Shown: positions 17,860 to 25,826 of the stretch, in pieces
Layout of the letters: the number at the start of each line of letters is the position of its first letter
Numbering within the stretch: the stretch's first letter is position 1
Source: Microlunatus speluncae
Lineage (GTDB): Bacteria > Actinomycetota > Actinomycetes > Propionibacteriales > Propionibacteriaceae
Direction of reading: 5' to 3'
Assembly (NCBI RefSeq): GCF_009299835.1
Contig: NZ_VKCZ01000001.1
Coordinates: 310,001 to 374,000, forward strand
DNA length: 64,000 nt
Made by a program: the position numbers and the translations under genes
Notes under the pieces: generated by a model
The model's database searches: none
The model's input: only the letters and a program-made list of their open reading frames with translations
What the model was told of the DNA's origin: nothing

Positions 17860-18504
17860 GTGACTATGGAAACGGTGCCGGTCCGCGAGCGGATGCTGGC
17901 CGCGTCGCTGACGGTGCTCGCCGCCGAGGGATCGGCGGCGGTCACGGCTCGCCGACTGGCGGCCGAGGTGGGCGTTTCGACGATGGCCGTCTACACCCAC
18001 TTCGGCGGGATGGACGGTGTCTGGCACTCCATCGTCGAAACCGGCTGCCGGCAACTCGTCGCGGGCTTCGAAACCGTCGGCGAGTCCCGGGATCCGGTGG
18101 CCGATGTCGCCGCCTTCGGCTCCGTCTACGTGCTCCGGGGGCTGACCGAACCCGAGATGTATCGAGCGATGTTCACCGATCCGCGGCTGAGTGAATACAC
18201 CGACGTGCTGGCCGACGAGGCTCTGGACCGGCTGGTCGAGGCCGTCGGCCGGTGTGCCGGCGGCGGCCGGCTCGACGCCATGGACCGGCGGGCCGTCGAG
18301 GGGCTGGCGTACCAGCTGTGGTTGCTCTGGCACGGTGCGGTCAGCCTGGCCCTGGTCGGGATGCTCAAGCCGAAGCAGGTCCGGCAGTCGGTGACCGACG
18401 GCATGATCAGCGCCTTCGCCGGTCACGGTGACGACCGGCCCCGGGCCGGCCGGTCGGTGCGGCGCGGACTGCGCGGCCTGGACGCGATCGAGAAGGCCGG
18501 ATAA
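17860..18504 (+). CDS. TetR/AcrR family transcriptional regulator
   Basis: A 214-aa DNA-binding regulator. The N-terminal TetR_N helix-turn-helix covers about residues 10-55 (LTVLAAEGSAAVTARRLAAE then VGVSTMAVYTHFGGMDGVWH). The C-terminal ligand domain resembles the WHG/TetR_C_33 type (DPRLSEYTDVLADEALDRL). The effector is unknown. The GTG at 17860 is used; an ATG two codons later is possible. The beta-lactamase gene starts 56 nt downstream, and a short perfect palindrome overlies the end of this gene and that promoter. Control of the bla-PBP pair is therefore a reasonable but unproven guess. Confidence 0.85.
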   Translation: MTMETVPVRERMLAASLTVLAAEGSAAVTARRLAAEVGVSTMAVYTHFGGMDGVWHSIVETGCRQLVAGFETVGESRDPVADVAAFGSVYVLRGLTEPEMYRAMFTDPRLSEYTDVLADEALDRLVEAVGRCAGGGRLDAMDRRAVEGLAYQLWLLWHGAVSLALVGMLKPKQVRQSVTDGMISAFAGHGDDRPRAGRSVRRGLRGLDAIEKAG

Positions 18505-18518
18505 CAGCGTTATATGCT
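18501..18518 (+). promoter_or_regulatory. Promoter and possible operator before the beta-lactamase gene
   Basis: A 13-bp palindrome ATAAC-AGC-GTTAT (18501-18513) overlaps a -10-like TATGCT (18513-18518). It begins at the last codons of the TetR gene and lies about 45 nt upstream of the beta-lactamase ATG, a place where the adjacent regulator could bind. Confidence 0.45.
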
Positions 18519-18559
18519 GGCTGACCGACCGATCCCCGACCCGCTGCGGAGAAACGATC

Positions 18560-19534
18560 ATGAATTCAGCCTCCGGCGATCTTGCTCGCCGCTCCTTCCT
18601 CGGCCTGGTTGCGCTGGTCCCCCTGGCCGGCTGCGCGGCCGGCCCGGCCTCACCGGACCCGGGCCCGGGCACCGGCTCCTCGGCCCCGGCGACCACACCG
18701 GAAACCCCGGTGGCCAAGGAAACCCCGGCGCCGCCCGGCCCGACGGCCTCGGCTGCTGCCGACGCCGGACTGGCCGCGTTGGAGAAGAAGTTCGACGCCC
18801 GGCTCGGCGTGTTCGCCTGGGACACCGGGACCGGCCGGGCGATCACCCACCGGGCCGATGATCGGTTCGCGTTCTGCTCCACCTTCAAGGGTCTCGCCGC
18901 CGCTGCTGTTGTCCAGGGCAATCCCTTGTCCCACCTGGAAACCCTGGTCCGGTACGGCGAGGACGAACTGATGAAGAGCTCCATGATCACCAAGAAGCAC
19001 GTCAAGACGGGGATGACGATCCGGCAGTTGTGCGATGCGGCGGTGCGGTTCAGTGACGGCACCGCCGGCAACCTGCTGCTGCGGGATCTCGGCGGACCGA
19101 GGAAGCTGACCGAGTTCGCGCGTAGCCTCGGCGACGAGGTGACCCGGATGGACCGGATCGAGCCGGACATCGTCTCCGCCGAGCCCGGTGATCTTCGAGA
19201 CACCTCCTCGCCGCGGGCGCTGGGCGGCGACTACCACCAGATCGTGCTCGGCGAGGCACTGGTGCCGGACAAGCGCGCGGTGCTGAGGGATCTGTTGGAG
19301 CGCAACACGACCGGAGCGGCACGGATCAAGGCGGTGCTGCCGAAGGGCTGGAAGATCGCGAACAAGACCGGCACCGGCGATTACGGGACGATCAACGACA
19401 TCGCGATCCTCTGGCCGCCGAAGTCGGCCCCGTTGGTGATCTCGATCATGTCCAGTCGCCCTGACAGAAACGCCGCCTACAATGAGGATCTCGTCGCCGA
19501 AGCGGCCGGACATGTCCTCGAAATTTTAAGCTGA
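18560..19534 (+). CDS. Class A beta-lactamase, Tat-type lipoprotein
   Basis: A 324-aa serine beta-lactamase expected to hydrolyse beta-lactams at the outer face of the membrane. The N-terminus has a twin-arginine pattern (ARRSFLGLV) and lipobox LAGC with Cys25, then a Pro/Thr-rich linker to about residue 68. Catalytic Ser107 and Lys110 are in STFK. The second motif is SDG (165-167) rather than SDN, as I recall for M. tuberculosis BlaC. The omega-loop Glu is Glu201, but the Asn usually four residues later is Val205. KTG is at 269-271. Start ATG 18560 follows GGAGAAACG. A penicillin-binding protein gene starts 9 nt after the stop, so the two form an operon. Confidence 0.93.
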   Translation: MNSASGDLARRSFLGLVALVPLAGCAAGPASPDPGPGTGSSAPATTPETPVAKETPAPPGPTASAAADAGLAALEKKFDARLGVFAWDTGTGRAITHRADDRFAFCSTFKGLAAAAVVQGNPLSHLETLVRYGEDELMKSSMITKKHVKTGMTIRQLCDAAVRFSDGTAGNLLLRDLGGPRKLTEFARSLGDEVTRMDRIEPDIVSAEPGDLRDTSSPRALGGDYHQIVLGEALVPDKRAVLRDLLERNTTGAARIKAVLPKGWKIANKTGTGDYGTINDIAILWPPKSAPLVISIMSSRPDRNAAYNEDLVAEAAGHVLEILS

Positions 19535-19543
19535 GCAGGAGTT

Positions 19544-21922
19544 ATGCCCGTTACCCCCAAGCGTGTGGTCAAGGTCGTCTCAGCGTTCGCGATGTTCGCG
19601 GTGGTCAGTGTGCTGGCCGGGGTATTGGTGGCGGGCCTGTTCGTCCCGTTGGCCGGCCTGTCCGGCGCGACCGGGCAGGCGGCGGCCGGCGAGCTGGACA
19701 ATCTGCCGGCCGAGCTGGACACGCCGCCGCAGGCGGAACGCTCGACCGTGCTGCTCGGCAACGGTGACGTGCTGACGTACTTCTACGACCAGAACCGGAT
19801 CTACACCAAGCTGGACAAGATCGCGCCGGTGATGGTCCAGGCCCAGCTGGCGATCGAGGATCACCGGTTCTACCAGCACGGTGCGCTGGACCTGACCGGC
19901 ACGATGCGGGCGTTGCTGCAGAACTCCTCCGGCGGCTCCACTCAGGGCGGCTCGTCGATCAGCCAGCAGTACGTGAAGATGGTGCTGCTGGACGCTTGTG
20001 ATCTTGATCAGGCCTGCATCGCCGAGGTGCTCGAGTCGAGCGGCCTGGAGGGTTATCAGCGCAAGATCCGTGAGCTGCGGTACGCGATCGCGCTGGAGGA
20101 GAAGTTCTCCAAGGACGAGATCCTGGAGCGCTACCTCAACATCGCCTACTTCGGCGACGGCGCCTACGGCGTGGAGGCGGCGGCCCGGCACTACTTCAAC
20201 ACGACGGCGGCCAAGCTGACCCTGCCCCAGGCGGCGATGCTGGCCGGCCTGGTCCGCGATCCGAACCAGGTGAACCCGGTGAAGAATCCCGGGGCCGCCA
20301 TCGACCGGCGGGACGTGGTGATCAACCGGATGGCCGAGCTCAACCTGATCACTCCGGACCAGGCCAAGCAGGCCAAGGCGACCGGCTTCGACCAGGACAA
20401 GGTGCAGCGGACCCGGAACGGCTGCGTCGACTCCCCGTACCCGTTCATCTGCGACTACGTGCGGCGCACCCTGCTGCAGCTGCCGAGCCTGGGCAACACG
20501 CCGGAGGAGCGGGAGCACACGCTCAACCGGGGCGGGCTGACGATCGAGACCGCGATCGATCCGAAGACGCAGAAGGTGGCGCAGCGGCAGCTGAGCAAGG
20601 TGGTCGGGCCGAAGGACTCGGTGATCGCGACCATGAACATGATCCAGCCGGGCACCGGTTTGATCTTGGCGATGGCACAGAGCCGGCCGGAGATGGGCGA
20701 TAACACGAAGAAGGGCGAGACCTACTACAACTATTCGGCGACGCCGGAGATGGGCGGCGCGGAAGGGTTCCAGGCCGGGTCGACGTTCAAGGCGTTCACC
20801 GCGGCGGCGGCACTGGAGCAGGGGATTCCGTTCAGCAAGAAGTACGACGCCAAGTCGCGGATGGACTTCACCGGGCGCACCTTCGACTCCTGCGAGGGGC
20901 GGGTCAAGACCGGGAAGTTCCCGGTCAAGAACTCGACCCAGGCCGAGGGCGTGATGGACATGCGCCGGGCCGCGGAGCAGTCCACCAACACCTACTTCGT
21001 GCAGTTGGCACTGGACGTCGGCATGTGCGACATCGTCGAGCTGACCGAGAAGCTCGGCATGGAGAGCAGCACCAAGGAGCTGCCGATCAGCGCCTACGAC
21101 ACGATGCCGTCGTTCACCCTCGGCACCGCCGAGATCGCGCCGATGAAGCTGGCCGAGGCGTACGCGACCTTCGCCGCCCGCGGCGTGCACTGCGACCCGA
21201 TCGTGCTGGAAAAGGTGACCACCAGCGCCGGCAAACAGCTCAAGGTGCCGGACGGCAACTGCCGCCGGGTGATCCCGACCGAGGTGGCCGACGGGATGAA
21301 CGAGCTGCTGTCCGGCGTGATCAACAACGGCACCGGCCGGCCGGCCCGGCTCGAGGACGGACGGCCCCAGGCCGGCAAGACCGGCACCACCGACGACAAC
21401 TACACGGTTTCCTTCGCCGGCTACACGCCCGACGCGGCCGGGGTGGCGATGATCGCGATCGACAACCGGAAGGTGCCGTTCCGCAAGGGCAAGGAGCCGT
21501 ACCGGAGCAAGGGCGTGCTCGGCTACGAGACCGACACCGGCGTGCGGCTGGAGGGCAGTGGCGGCGGCGACGCCGGCAGCCTGATCTGGAAGCCCACCAT
21601 GGAGCGCTACCTGAAGGACCTGCCGGAGTCGGACTTCACCAAGCCGCCGCGGGAGATCGAGACCGGGGCACTGGTGGACCTGCCGGCGATCGGCGGGCTG
21701 TCCATCGACGACGCGATCGCGAAGCTGGAGGAGGCCGGGTTCACCGTCCGGCGGACCCGCCGGCCCAGCGAGACCGTACCGGAGGGCGAGCTGATCGGCT
21801 TCAGCCAGACCGGCGGCCAGGCCCCCGCCTTCTCCACCATCGAGCTGTACGTCTCCTCCGGTCCCGAGCCACCCGAAGTGCCCGAACCGTCAGAAGGTCC
21901 GGAAGAGCCGGAACCGCGCTGA
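19544..21922 (+). CDS. Bifunctional class A penicillin-binding protein with PASTA domain (PonA-like)
   Basis: A 792-aa membrane-anchored enzyme that polymerises and crosslinks peptidoglycan. One N-terminal helix lies at about residues 10-32. The GT51 glycosyltransferase domain covers 65-245, with catalytic Glu105 in AIEDHRFYQHG. The transpeptidase domain covers 355-640, with nucleophile Ser413 in GSTFKAF, STNTYF at about 484 and KTGTT beginning at Lys612. A PASTA domain lies at about 705-775, followed by an acidic Pro/Glu-rich tail. The ATG follows GCAGGAG. Being co-transcribed with a beta-lactamase suggests joint expression under cell-wall stress or beta-lactam exposure. Confidence 0.95.
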   Translation: MPVTPKRVVKVVSAFAMFAVVSVLAGVLVAGLFVPLAGLSGATGQAAAGELDNLPAELDTPPQAERSTVLLGNGDVLTYFYDQNRIYTKLDKIAPVMVQAQLAIEDHRFYQHGALDLTGTMRALLQNSSGGSTQGGSSISQQYVKMVLLDACDLDQACIAEVLESSGLEGYQRKIRELRYAIALEEKFSKDEILERYLNIAYFGDGAYGVEAAARHYFNTTAAKLTLPQAAMLAGLVRDPNQVNPVKNPGAAIDRRDVVINRMAELNLITPDQAKQAKATGFDQDKVQRTRNGCVDSPYPFICDYVRRTLLQLPSLGNTPEEREHTLNRGGLTIETAIDPKTQKVAQRQLSKVVGPKDSVIATMNMIQPGTGLILAMAQSRPEMGDNTKKGETYYNYSATPEMGGAEGFQAGSTFKAFTAAAALEQGIPFSKKYDAKSRMDFTGRTFDSCEGRVKTGKFPVKNSTQAEGVMDMRRAAEQSTNTYFVQLALDVGMCDIVELTEKLGMESSTKELPISAYDTMPSFTLGTAEIAPMKLAEAYATFAARGVHCDPIVLEKVTTSAGKQLKVPDGNCRRVIPTEVADGMNELLSGVINNGTGRPARLEDGRPQAGKTGTTDDNYTVSFAGYTPDAAGVAMIAIDNRKVPFRKGKEPYRSKGVLGYETDTGVRLEGSGGGDAGSLIWKPTMERYLKDLPESDFTKPPREIETGALVDLPAIGGLSIDDAIAKLEEAGFTVRRTRRPSETVPEGELIGFSQTGGQAPAFSTIELYVSSGPEPPEVPEPSEGPEEPEPR

Positions 21923-21938
21923 CACCAGAGATTGTGTT

Positions 21939-21955
21939 TTCCAGGAATCCTGGAA
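21939..21955 (+). promoter_or_regulatory. Perfect 17-bp palindrome, probable antitoxin operator
   Basis: TTCCAGGAATCCTGGAA (dyad about the central A) ends 11 nt before the ATG of the AbrB-like gene and overlaps the expected promoter (CATTGT at 21957-21962). Autorepression by the encoded SpoVT-AbrB protein is typical of such modules. Confidence 0.7.
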
Positions 21956-21966
21956 TCATTGTTGAC

Positions 21967-22281
21967 ATGGACAAGCACGTTGGTTTTGCCGCGGTGCAGC
22001 CGAAGAACGGGACGATCACCATTCCGGCTCAGTTGCGCCGTCGGTTCGGCCTGGACCGCCCTGGCGCGCAGGTCGAGATTATCGACCGTGATGGCGAGAT
22101 CGTGCTGATCCCTCATGTGGCGGTGCCAGCCGAACAGGCTTGGTTCTGGACCAAGGACTGGCAGGAGCGCGAACGTGAAGCCGACGCGGATCTCGCGGCA
22201 CGGCGGTCGACCACATTCGACACCTCAGAGGACCTGCTCGCGCATCTGGAGCAGATCGACAGTGACTCTGTCAGCCGGTGA
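21967..22281 (+). CDS. SpoVT/AbrB-domain protein, probable antitoxin
   Basis: A 104-aa protein with a swapped-hairpin AbrB/MazE DNA-binding domain at residues 5-50 (TITIPAQLRRRFGLDRPGAQ, then VEIIDRDGEIVLIPH). An acidic, Asp/Glu-rich C-terminal half (DWQEREREADADLAARR; SEDLLAHLEQIDSDS) would wrap a toxin. It starts 4 codons after a CATTGT -10-like element and just after a perfect palindrome. The stop overlaps the GTG of the next small gene, the usual coupling of an antitoxin with its toxin. AT content is higher around its start than in the neighbours, hinting at separate acquisition. Confidence 0.82.
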   Translation: MDKHVGFAAVQPKNGTITIPAQLRRRFGLDRPGAQVEIIDRDGEIVLIPHVAVPAEQAWFWTKDWQEREREADADLAARRSTTFDTSEDLLAHLEQIDSDSVSR

Positions 22282-22583
22282 CGTACCGCACTGCGGGGGC
22301 GTTTGATGGGGACTTCGGCGGGCTGCCGACTGAGCATCGGGATCTGTTTCTGAGCGTCCTCAGGGACCATTTCCTGCCGGCGATCGCGGCCGGTGGCTTC
22401 ACCGGTACGCCGCCATGGCCGAAGCGGCTGCGGATCCATCAGCTGGCCGGCGGGGTCTACTCGATCACCTGGAGCTTCACCGGACCCGATGGACGCGCAA
22501 CCTTCCACCTGGAACGTGAGGGTGATGAGACGTTCTTGGTTTGGCGCCGGATCGGAACCCACGACATCTACGACCGTCCCTGA
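22278..22583 (+). CDS. RelE/ParE-fold-like small protein, probable toxin
   Basis: A 101-aa basic protein. The C-terminal half (RIHQLAGGVYSITWSFTGPD, then GRATFHLEREGDETFLVWRR, then IGTHDIYDRP) has the strand order and the conserved WRRIGTHDI ending that I associate with RelE-superfamily toxins paired with AbrB-like antitoxins in actinobacteria. RelE toxins cleave ribosome-bound mRNA, but ParE-like members act on gyrase; the target here is unknown. The GTG overlaps the antitoxin stop (GTGA). Without a homology search the assignment rests on context and motif memory. Confidence 0.65.
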   Translation: MTYRTAGAFDGDFGGLPTEHRDLFLSVLRDHFLPAIAAGGFTGTPPWPKRLRIHQLAGGVYSITWSFTGPDGRATFHLEREGDETFLVWRRIGTHDIYDRP

Positions 22584-22630
22584 CAGGCGCCGCCTGCAGG
22601 ACTGTCAGTCGCTCCTGTAAAACTAGTGAC

Positions 22631-23533
22631 GTGACTGACCGACGACTGCTGCTGGTGCACGCCCACCCCGACGACGAGACGCTGGGCACCGGCGTGACGA
22701 TGGCGAAATATGCCGACGAGGGCGCGCAGGTGACCCTGGTGACCTGCACCCTCGGCGAGGAGGGCGAGGTCCTGGTCGACTCGCTCGGCCACCTGGCCGC
22801 CGCGCACGAGGACCGGCTCGGTGACCATCGGATCGGTGAGCTGGACAACGCGATGGAGGCCCTCGGCGTCTCCGACTATCTCCGGCTCGGCGGCGACGGC
22901 CACTACCGCGACTCCGGGATGCTCTGGGACGAGAACGGGCTGGCAACGGTCCGGGGCGAGTTGCGCGACGGCATCTTCTGGTCCGCCGACCTGCTCGAGG
23001 CGGCCGATCTGCTGGTGCCGATCATCCGGGACCGCCGGCCCCAGGTGTTGCTCACCTACGACGAGTTCGGCGGGTACGGGCATCCCGACCACATCCAGGC
23101 GCACCGGGTCGCCATGTACGCGTACCAGCTGGCCGCCGTGCCGAGCTATCGCCCGGATCTCGGGGCACCGTGGCAGATCGAGCGGGTGCTCTGGGGGGCG
23201 ATGAGCGTCACCCGGATGCGGCAGCGGATCGACGAGTTGCGCGCCGCCGGCGACACCGAGACCTGGAAGGACTTCGAGAACGCCAACGAGGGCCGGTCGC
23301 TGTTCAGCCCGGACGAGGCGATCGCGGTCGAGATCGACGGCGAGTCGTACGTGGACCGCAAGCACGCCGCGATGAAGGCGCACGCGACCCAGATCAAGCT
23401 GGACGACCCGTTCTTCACCCTGGGCGGCACCTTCGGCAGCGACATCTGGGCCCGGGAGCAGTTCCGGCTCGCCGCGGGGAAACCGTTCCCGGGCGAAGGC
23501 TGGGCCACCGATCTGTTCGCCGGACTGGAGTAA
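22631..23533 (+). CDS. mshB: MshB: GlcNAc-inositol deacetylase of mycothiol synthesis
   Basis: A 300-aa zinc-dependent deacetylase of the PIG-L/LmbE family. MshB removes the acetyl group from GlcNAc-Ins, the second committed stage of mycothiol synthesis in the cytoplasm. The metal and catalytic motif AHPDDE is at residues 11-16, and the second metal His is His151 in GYGHPDHIQAH. The segment LGGDGHYRDSGM is typical of MshB rather than of Mca, its mycothiol conjugate amidase paralogue. Length fits MshB. The GTG start lacks a ribosome-binding site and has TAAAAC 7 nt upstream, a weak leaderless promoter. Its presence shows that the organism makes mycothiol. Confidence 0.9.
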   Translation: MTDRRLLLVHAHPDDETLGTGVTMAKYADEGAQVTLVTCTLGEEGEVLVDSLGHLAAAHEDRLGDHRIGELDNAMEALGVSDYLRLGGDGHYRDSGMLWDENGLATVRGELRDGIFWSADLLEAADLLVPIIRDRRPQVLLTYDEFGGYGHPDHIQAHRVAMYAYQLAAVPSYRPDLGAPWQIERVLWGAMSVTRMRQRIDELRAAGDTETWKDFENANEGRSLFSPDEAIAVEIDGESYVDRKHAAMKAHATQIKLDDPFFTLGGTFGSDIWAREQFRLAAGKPFPGEGWATDLFAGLE

Positions 23534-23697
23534 CCTGGCGGTTCGAGAGCCGGGGCGCCGTTCGGTTGCGGCCTGGTCTCGATTCGGGCGTCAGGGCCGT
23601 GGATCGACACGGTGCAAGGAATCCTTCCCGTACTATGCTGACCGCCCGTACCGCCCTAATCGGGGGCGCACGAGGCCATTTCCAACTCGCGCGAGGT

Positions 23698-23703
23698 TAG
23701 GTT
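23698..23703 (+). promoter_or_regulatory. -10 element, leaderless promoter of the VanW gene
   Basis: TAGGTT with 6 nt before the TTG at 23710. The spacing favours this TTG over the ATG four codons later. Confidence 0.55.
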
Positions 23704-23709
23704 TCCGTC

Positions 23710-25506
23710 TTGACTAGCACCATGCCTACCGGCCCGGACGACACCATCGTCGCTGCGCAGCCCGCCAAGAAGAAGCGGGTCCGGCCGGCCGCCATCGTCC
23801 TCGGCCTGCTCGGCGCCGTCCTCGTCGCGGCCGCCGCGCTCTACGTGGTCGGCTACTTCATGGCCGGTGACAAGCTGCCGCGGAACGCCTCCATCTCCGG
23901 CGTAGCGATCGGCGGGCTGACCAAGGCCGAGGCGACCGAACGGCTGCGGGCCGAGCTGGGCGTGGTCGCCGAGGCGCCGATCCCGGTCGTGATGGGGTCC
24001 GAGGAACCGATCGAGGACAAGCTCGACCCGGCCGCCGCCGGCCTGACCGTCGACTACGAGGCCAGCGTTGCCAACGCCGGGGTCGGTCGCAGCTTCGATC
24101 CGCGGCTGATCTGGCTGGTGCTGACCGGTGGCGCCGCGATCGACCCGGTGATCGCTGTCGATCAGACGAAGTTGCAGCAGGCGGTCGCCGGCCTCGCCGA
24201 GGAGCACCACAGCGAGCCCGCGGACGCCCGGCTCTCCTTCGACGGCACCGAGGTGAAGCTCGAGCCGGGCAGCATCGGGTTGGCCGTGCTCGACACGTCC
24301 GCCGGCATGCTCAGCCGGGCCTTCACCGAGGCGAAGGGCCGGATCGACGGCCCGGTGTCCCTCGAGGTCGCCGAGACCCTGCCCGAGATCACCACCAAGG
24401 AGGCCGAGCAGGTCGCCGGCGAGTACGCCGAGCCCGCGGTCTCCGGCCCGATCACGCTCAAGGCCGGCGCCGCCGGGTCGTTCACCGTCACGCCGGAGAT
24501 GCTGGCCGCGTCGCTCACCTTCGCCGCGTCGGACGGCGACCTGGTGCCGGTGCTGGACGCCAAGAAGCTCGCCGCGGAAGCCGCCGAGGAGATCAAGAAG
24601 GTCGAGTCGAAGAAGCCGAAGGACGCCACGGTCAAGATCGTCGACGGCAAGCCGAAGATCATTCCCGCGGTCAACGGCACCGAGGTCGGCGACGAGGCGC
24701 TGGGCAAGGCCGTCGAGTCGGTGATCACCAAGTCCGGTGAGGCTCGCACGGCCGACATCGAGCTGACCGGCGCCAAGGCGAAGTTCGACACCAAGGACGC
24801 CGAGAAGCTGGGGATCAAGGAGGTGACCGGTGCGTTCACCACCTACTACCCGCACGCGTACTACCGCAACGTCAACATCGGCCGGGCCGCTGAGAAGATC
24901 AACGGCACCATCCTGAAGCCGGGCGAGATCTTCTCGCTGAACGACATCGTCGGCGAGCGGACCCGGGAGAACGGCTTCACCGAGGGCAGCGTGATCTCCG
25001 GCGGCGTCTTCAAGGAGGAGCTCGGCGGCGGGGTCTCGCAGAGTGCCACGACCACGTACAACGCCATGTTCTTCGCCGGCCTGGAAGACATCGAGCACAA
25101 GCCGCACGGTCTCTACATCAGCCGCTACCCGCCCGGGCGCGAAGCCACCGTCTCCTGGGGCTCGATCGACCTGAAGTTCCGCAACAACACCGACTACGGG
25201 GTGTTGGTGCAGGCCACCGTCGACAAGTCGAAGAACTACGACGAGAAGGGCTCGATCACCGTCAGGATGTGGTCGACCAAGACCTGGGACAAGATCGAAT
25301 CCTCCAAGCCGAAGAAGTCCAATTTCACGTGGGGCCGGGAAGTCGACAACGACTCCCCGAACTGCCAGCCCTCCTCGCCGGTCCAGGGCTTCGACGTGAA
25401 CTACTCGCGGCTCTTCTACCAGGACGGCAAGGTCGCCAAGAAGGAAGACTTCTTCTGGCGCTACAACCCGACCAACAAGGTGACCTGTACGGCGCCGGGG
25501 CGCTGA
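23710..25506 (+). CDS. VanW family protein with peptidoglycan-binding-like repeats
   Basis: A 598-aa membrane-anchored, extracytoplasmic protein. A Lys/Arg-rich N-terminus precedes one helix (about 24-50). Two YoaR-type putative peptidoglycan-binding domains cover about 75-190 and 215-350 (each with a GTEV- or EVG-type turn). The VanW domain is at about 372-505 (TYYPHAYYRNVNIGRAAEKI; GGVSQSATTTYNAMFFAG). The Lys/Glu-rich region before VanW (EEIKKVESKKPKDATVKIVD) may be a linker. VanW is found with glycopeptide-resistance genes, but its activity is not established. TTG 23710 is chosen on -10 spacing. A 29-bp perfect inverted repeat starts 31 nt after the stop. Confidence 0.9.
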   Translation: MTSTMPTGPDDTIVAAQPAKKKRVRPAAIVLGLLGAVLVAAAALYVVGYFMAGDKLPRNASISGVAIGGLTKAEATERLRAELGVVAEAPIPVVMGSEEPIEDKLDPAAAGLTVDYEASVANAGVGRSFDPRLIWLVLTGGAAIDPVIAVDQTKLQQAVAGLAEEHHSEPADARLSFDGTEVKLEPGSIGLAVLDTSAGMLSRAFTEAKGRIDGPVSLEVAETLPEITTKEAEQVAGEYAEPAVSGPITLKAGAAGSFTVTPEMLAASLTFAASDGDLVPVLDAKKLAAEAAEEIKKVESKKPKDATVKIVDGKPKIIPAVNGTEVGDEALGKAVESVITKSGEARTADIELTGAKAKFDTKDAEKLGIKEVTGAFTTYYPHAYYRNVNIGRAAEKINGTILKPGEIFSLNDIVGERTRENGFTEGSVISGGVFKEELGGGVSQSATTTYNAMFFAGLEDIEHKPHGLYISRYPPGREATVSWGSIDLKFRNNTDYGVLVQATVDKSKNYDEKGSITVRMWSTKTWDKIESSKPKKSNFTWGREVDNDSPNCQPSSPVQGFDVNYSRLFYQDGKVAKKEDFFWRYNPTNKVTCTAPGR

Positions 25507-25536
25507 CCTCTTTCTCTGTTTCTTTGAGTGACTGCC

Positions 25537-25671
25537 GCGGGGAGGTCTGGGGGTCTGTGCGCGGGCAACCATCCGCACGCGGATGATCATGGTGGCGCTG
25601 CCGCGATCCTGCGTCCGCGTGCTCCCGCCAGGCCCGTCCACACCCGCGCACAGACCCCCAGACCTCCCCGC
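25537..25671. terminator. Perfect 29-bp inverted repeat P2 at the edge of the hairpin array
   Basis: Arms 25537-25565 and 25643-25671 are perfectly complementary over 29 bp around a 77-nt centre. The centre holds a smaller hairpin (ATCCGCACGCGGAT). It is the first element after the VanW stop and probably ends that transcript, but the size of the loop is unusual for a simple terminator. Confidence 0.65.
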
Positions 25672-25826
25672 TCTCTTGGTCGAGGGTCAGGCCGGGCTTT
25701 GACCGCTTCAGCCGAGCGCTGATCGGGCCTCTTGCTGCTGCCAAACCGAGCGCTTGGAGTGGTCGGCGACAGCCCGAGCTCGATCTGGTCTGGCGTCGGC
25801 TCGACTCCAGGTCGCGCCCAACCCGC

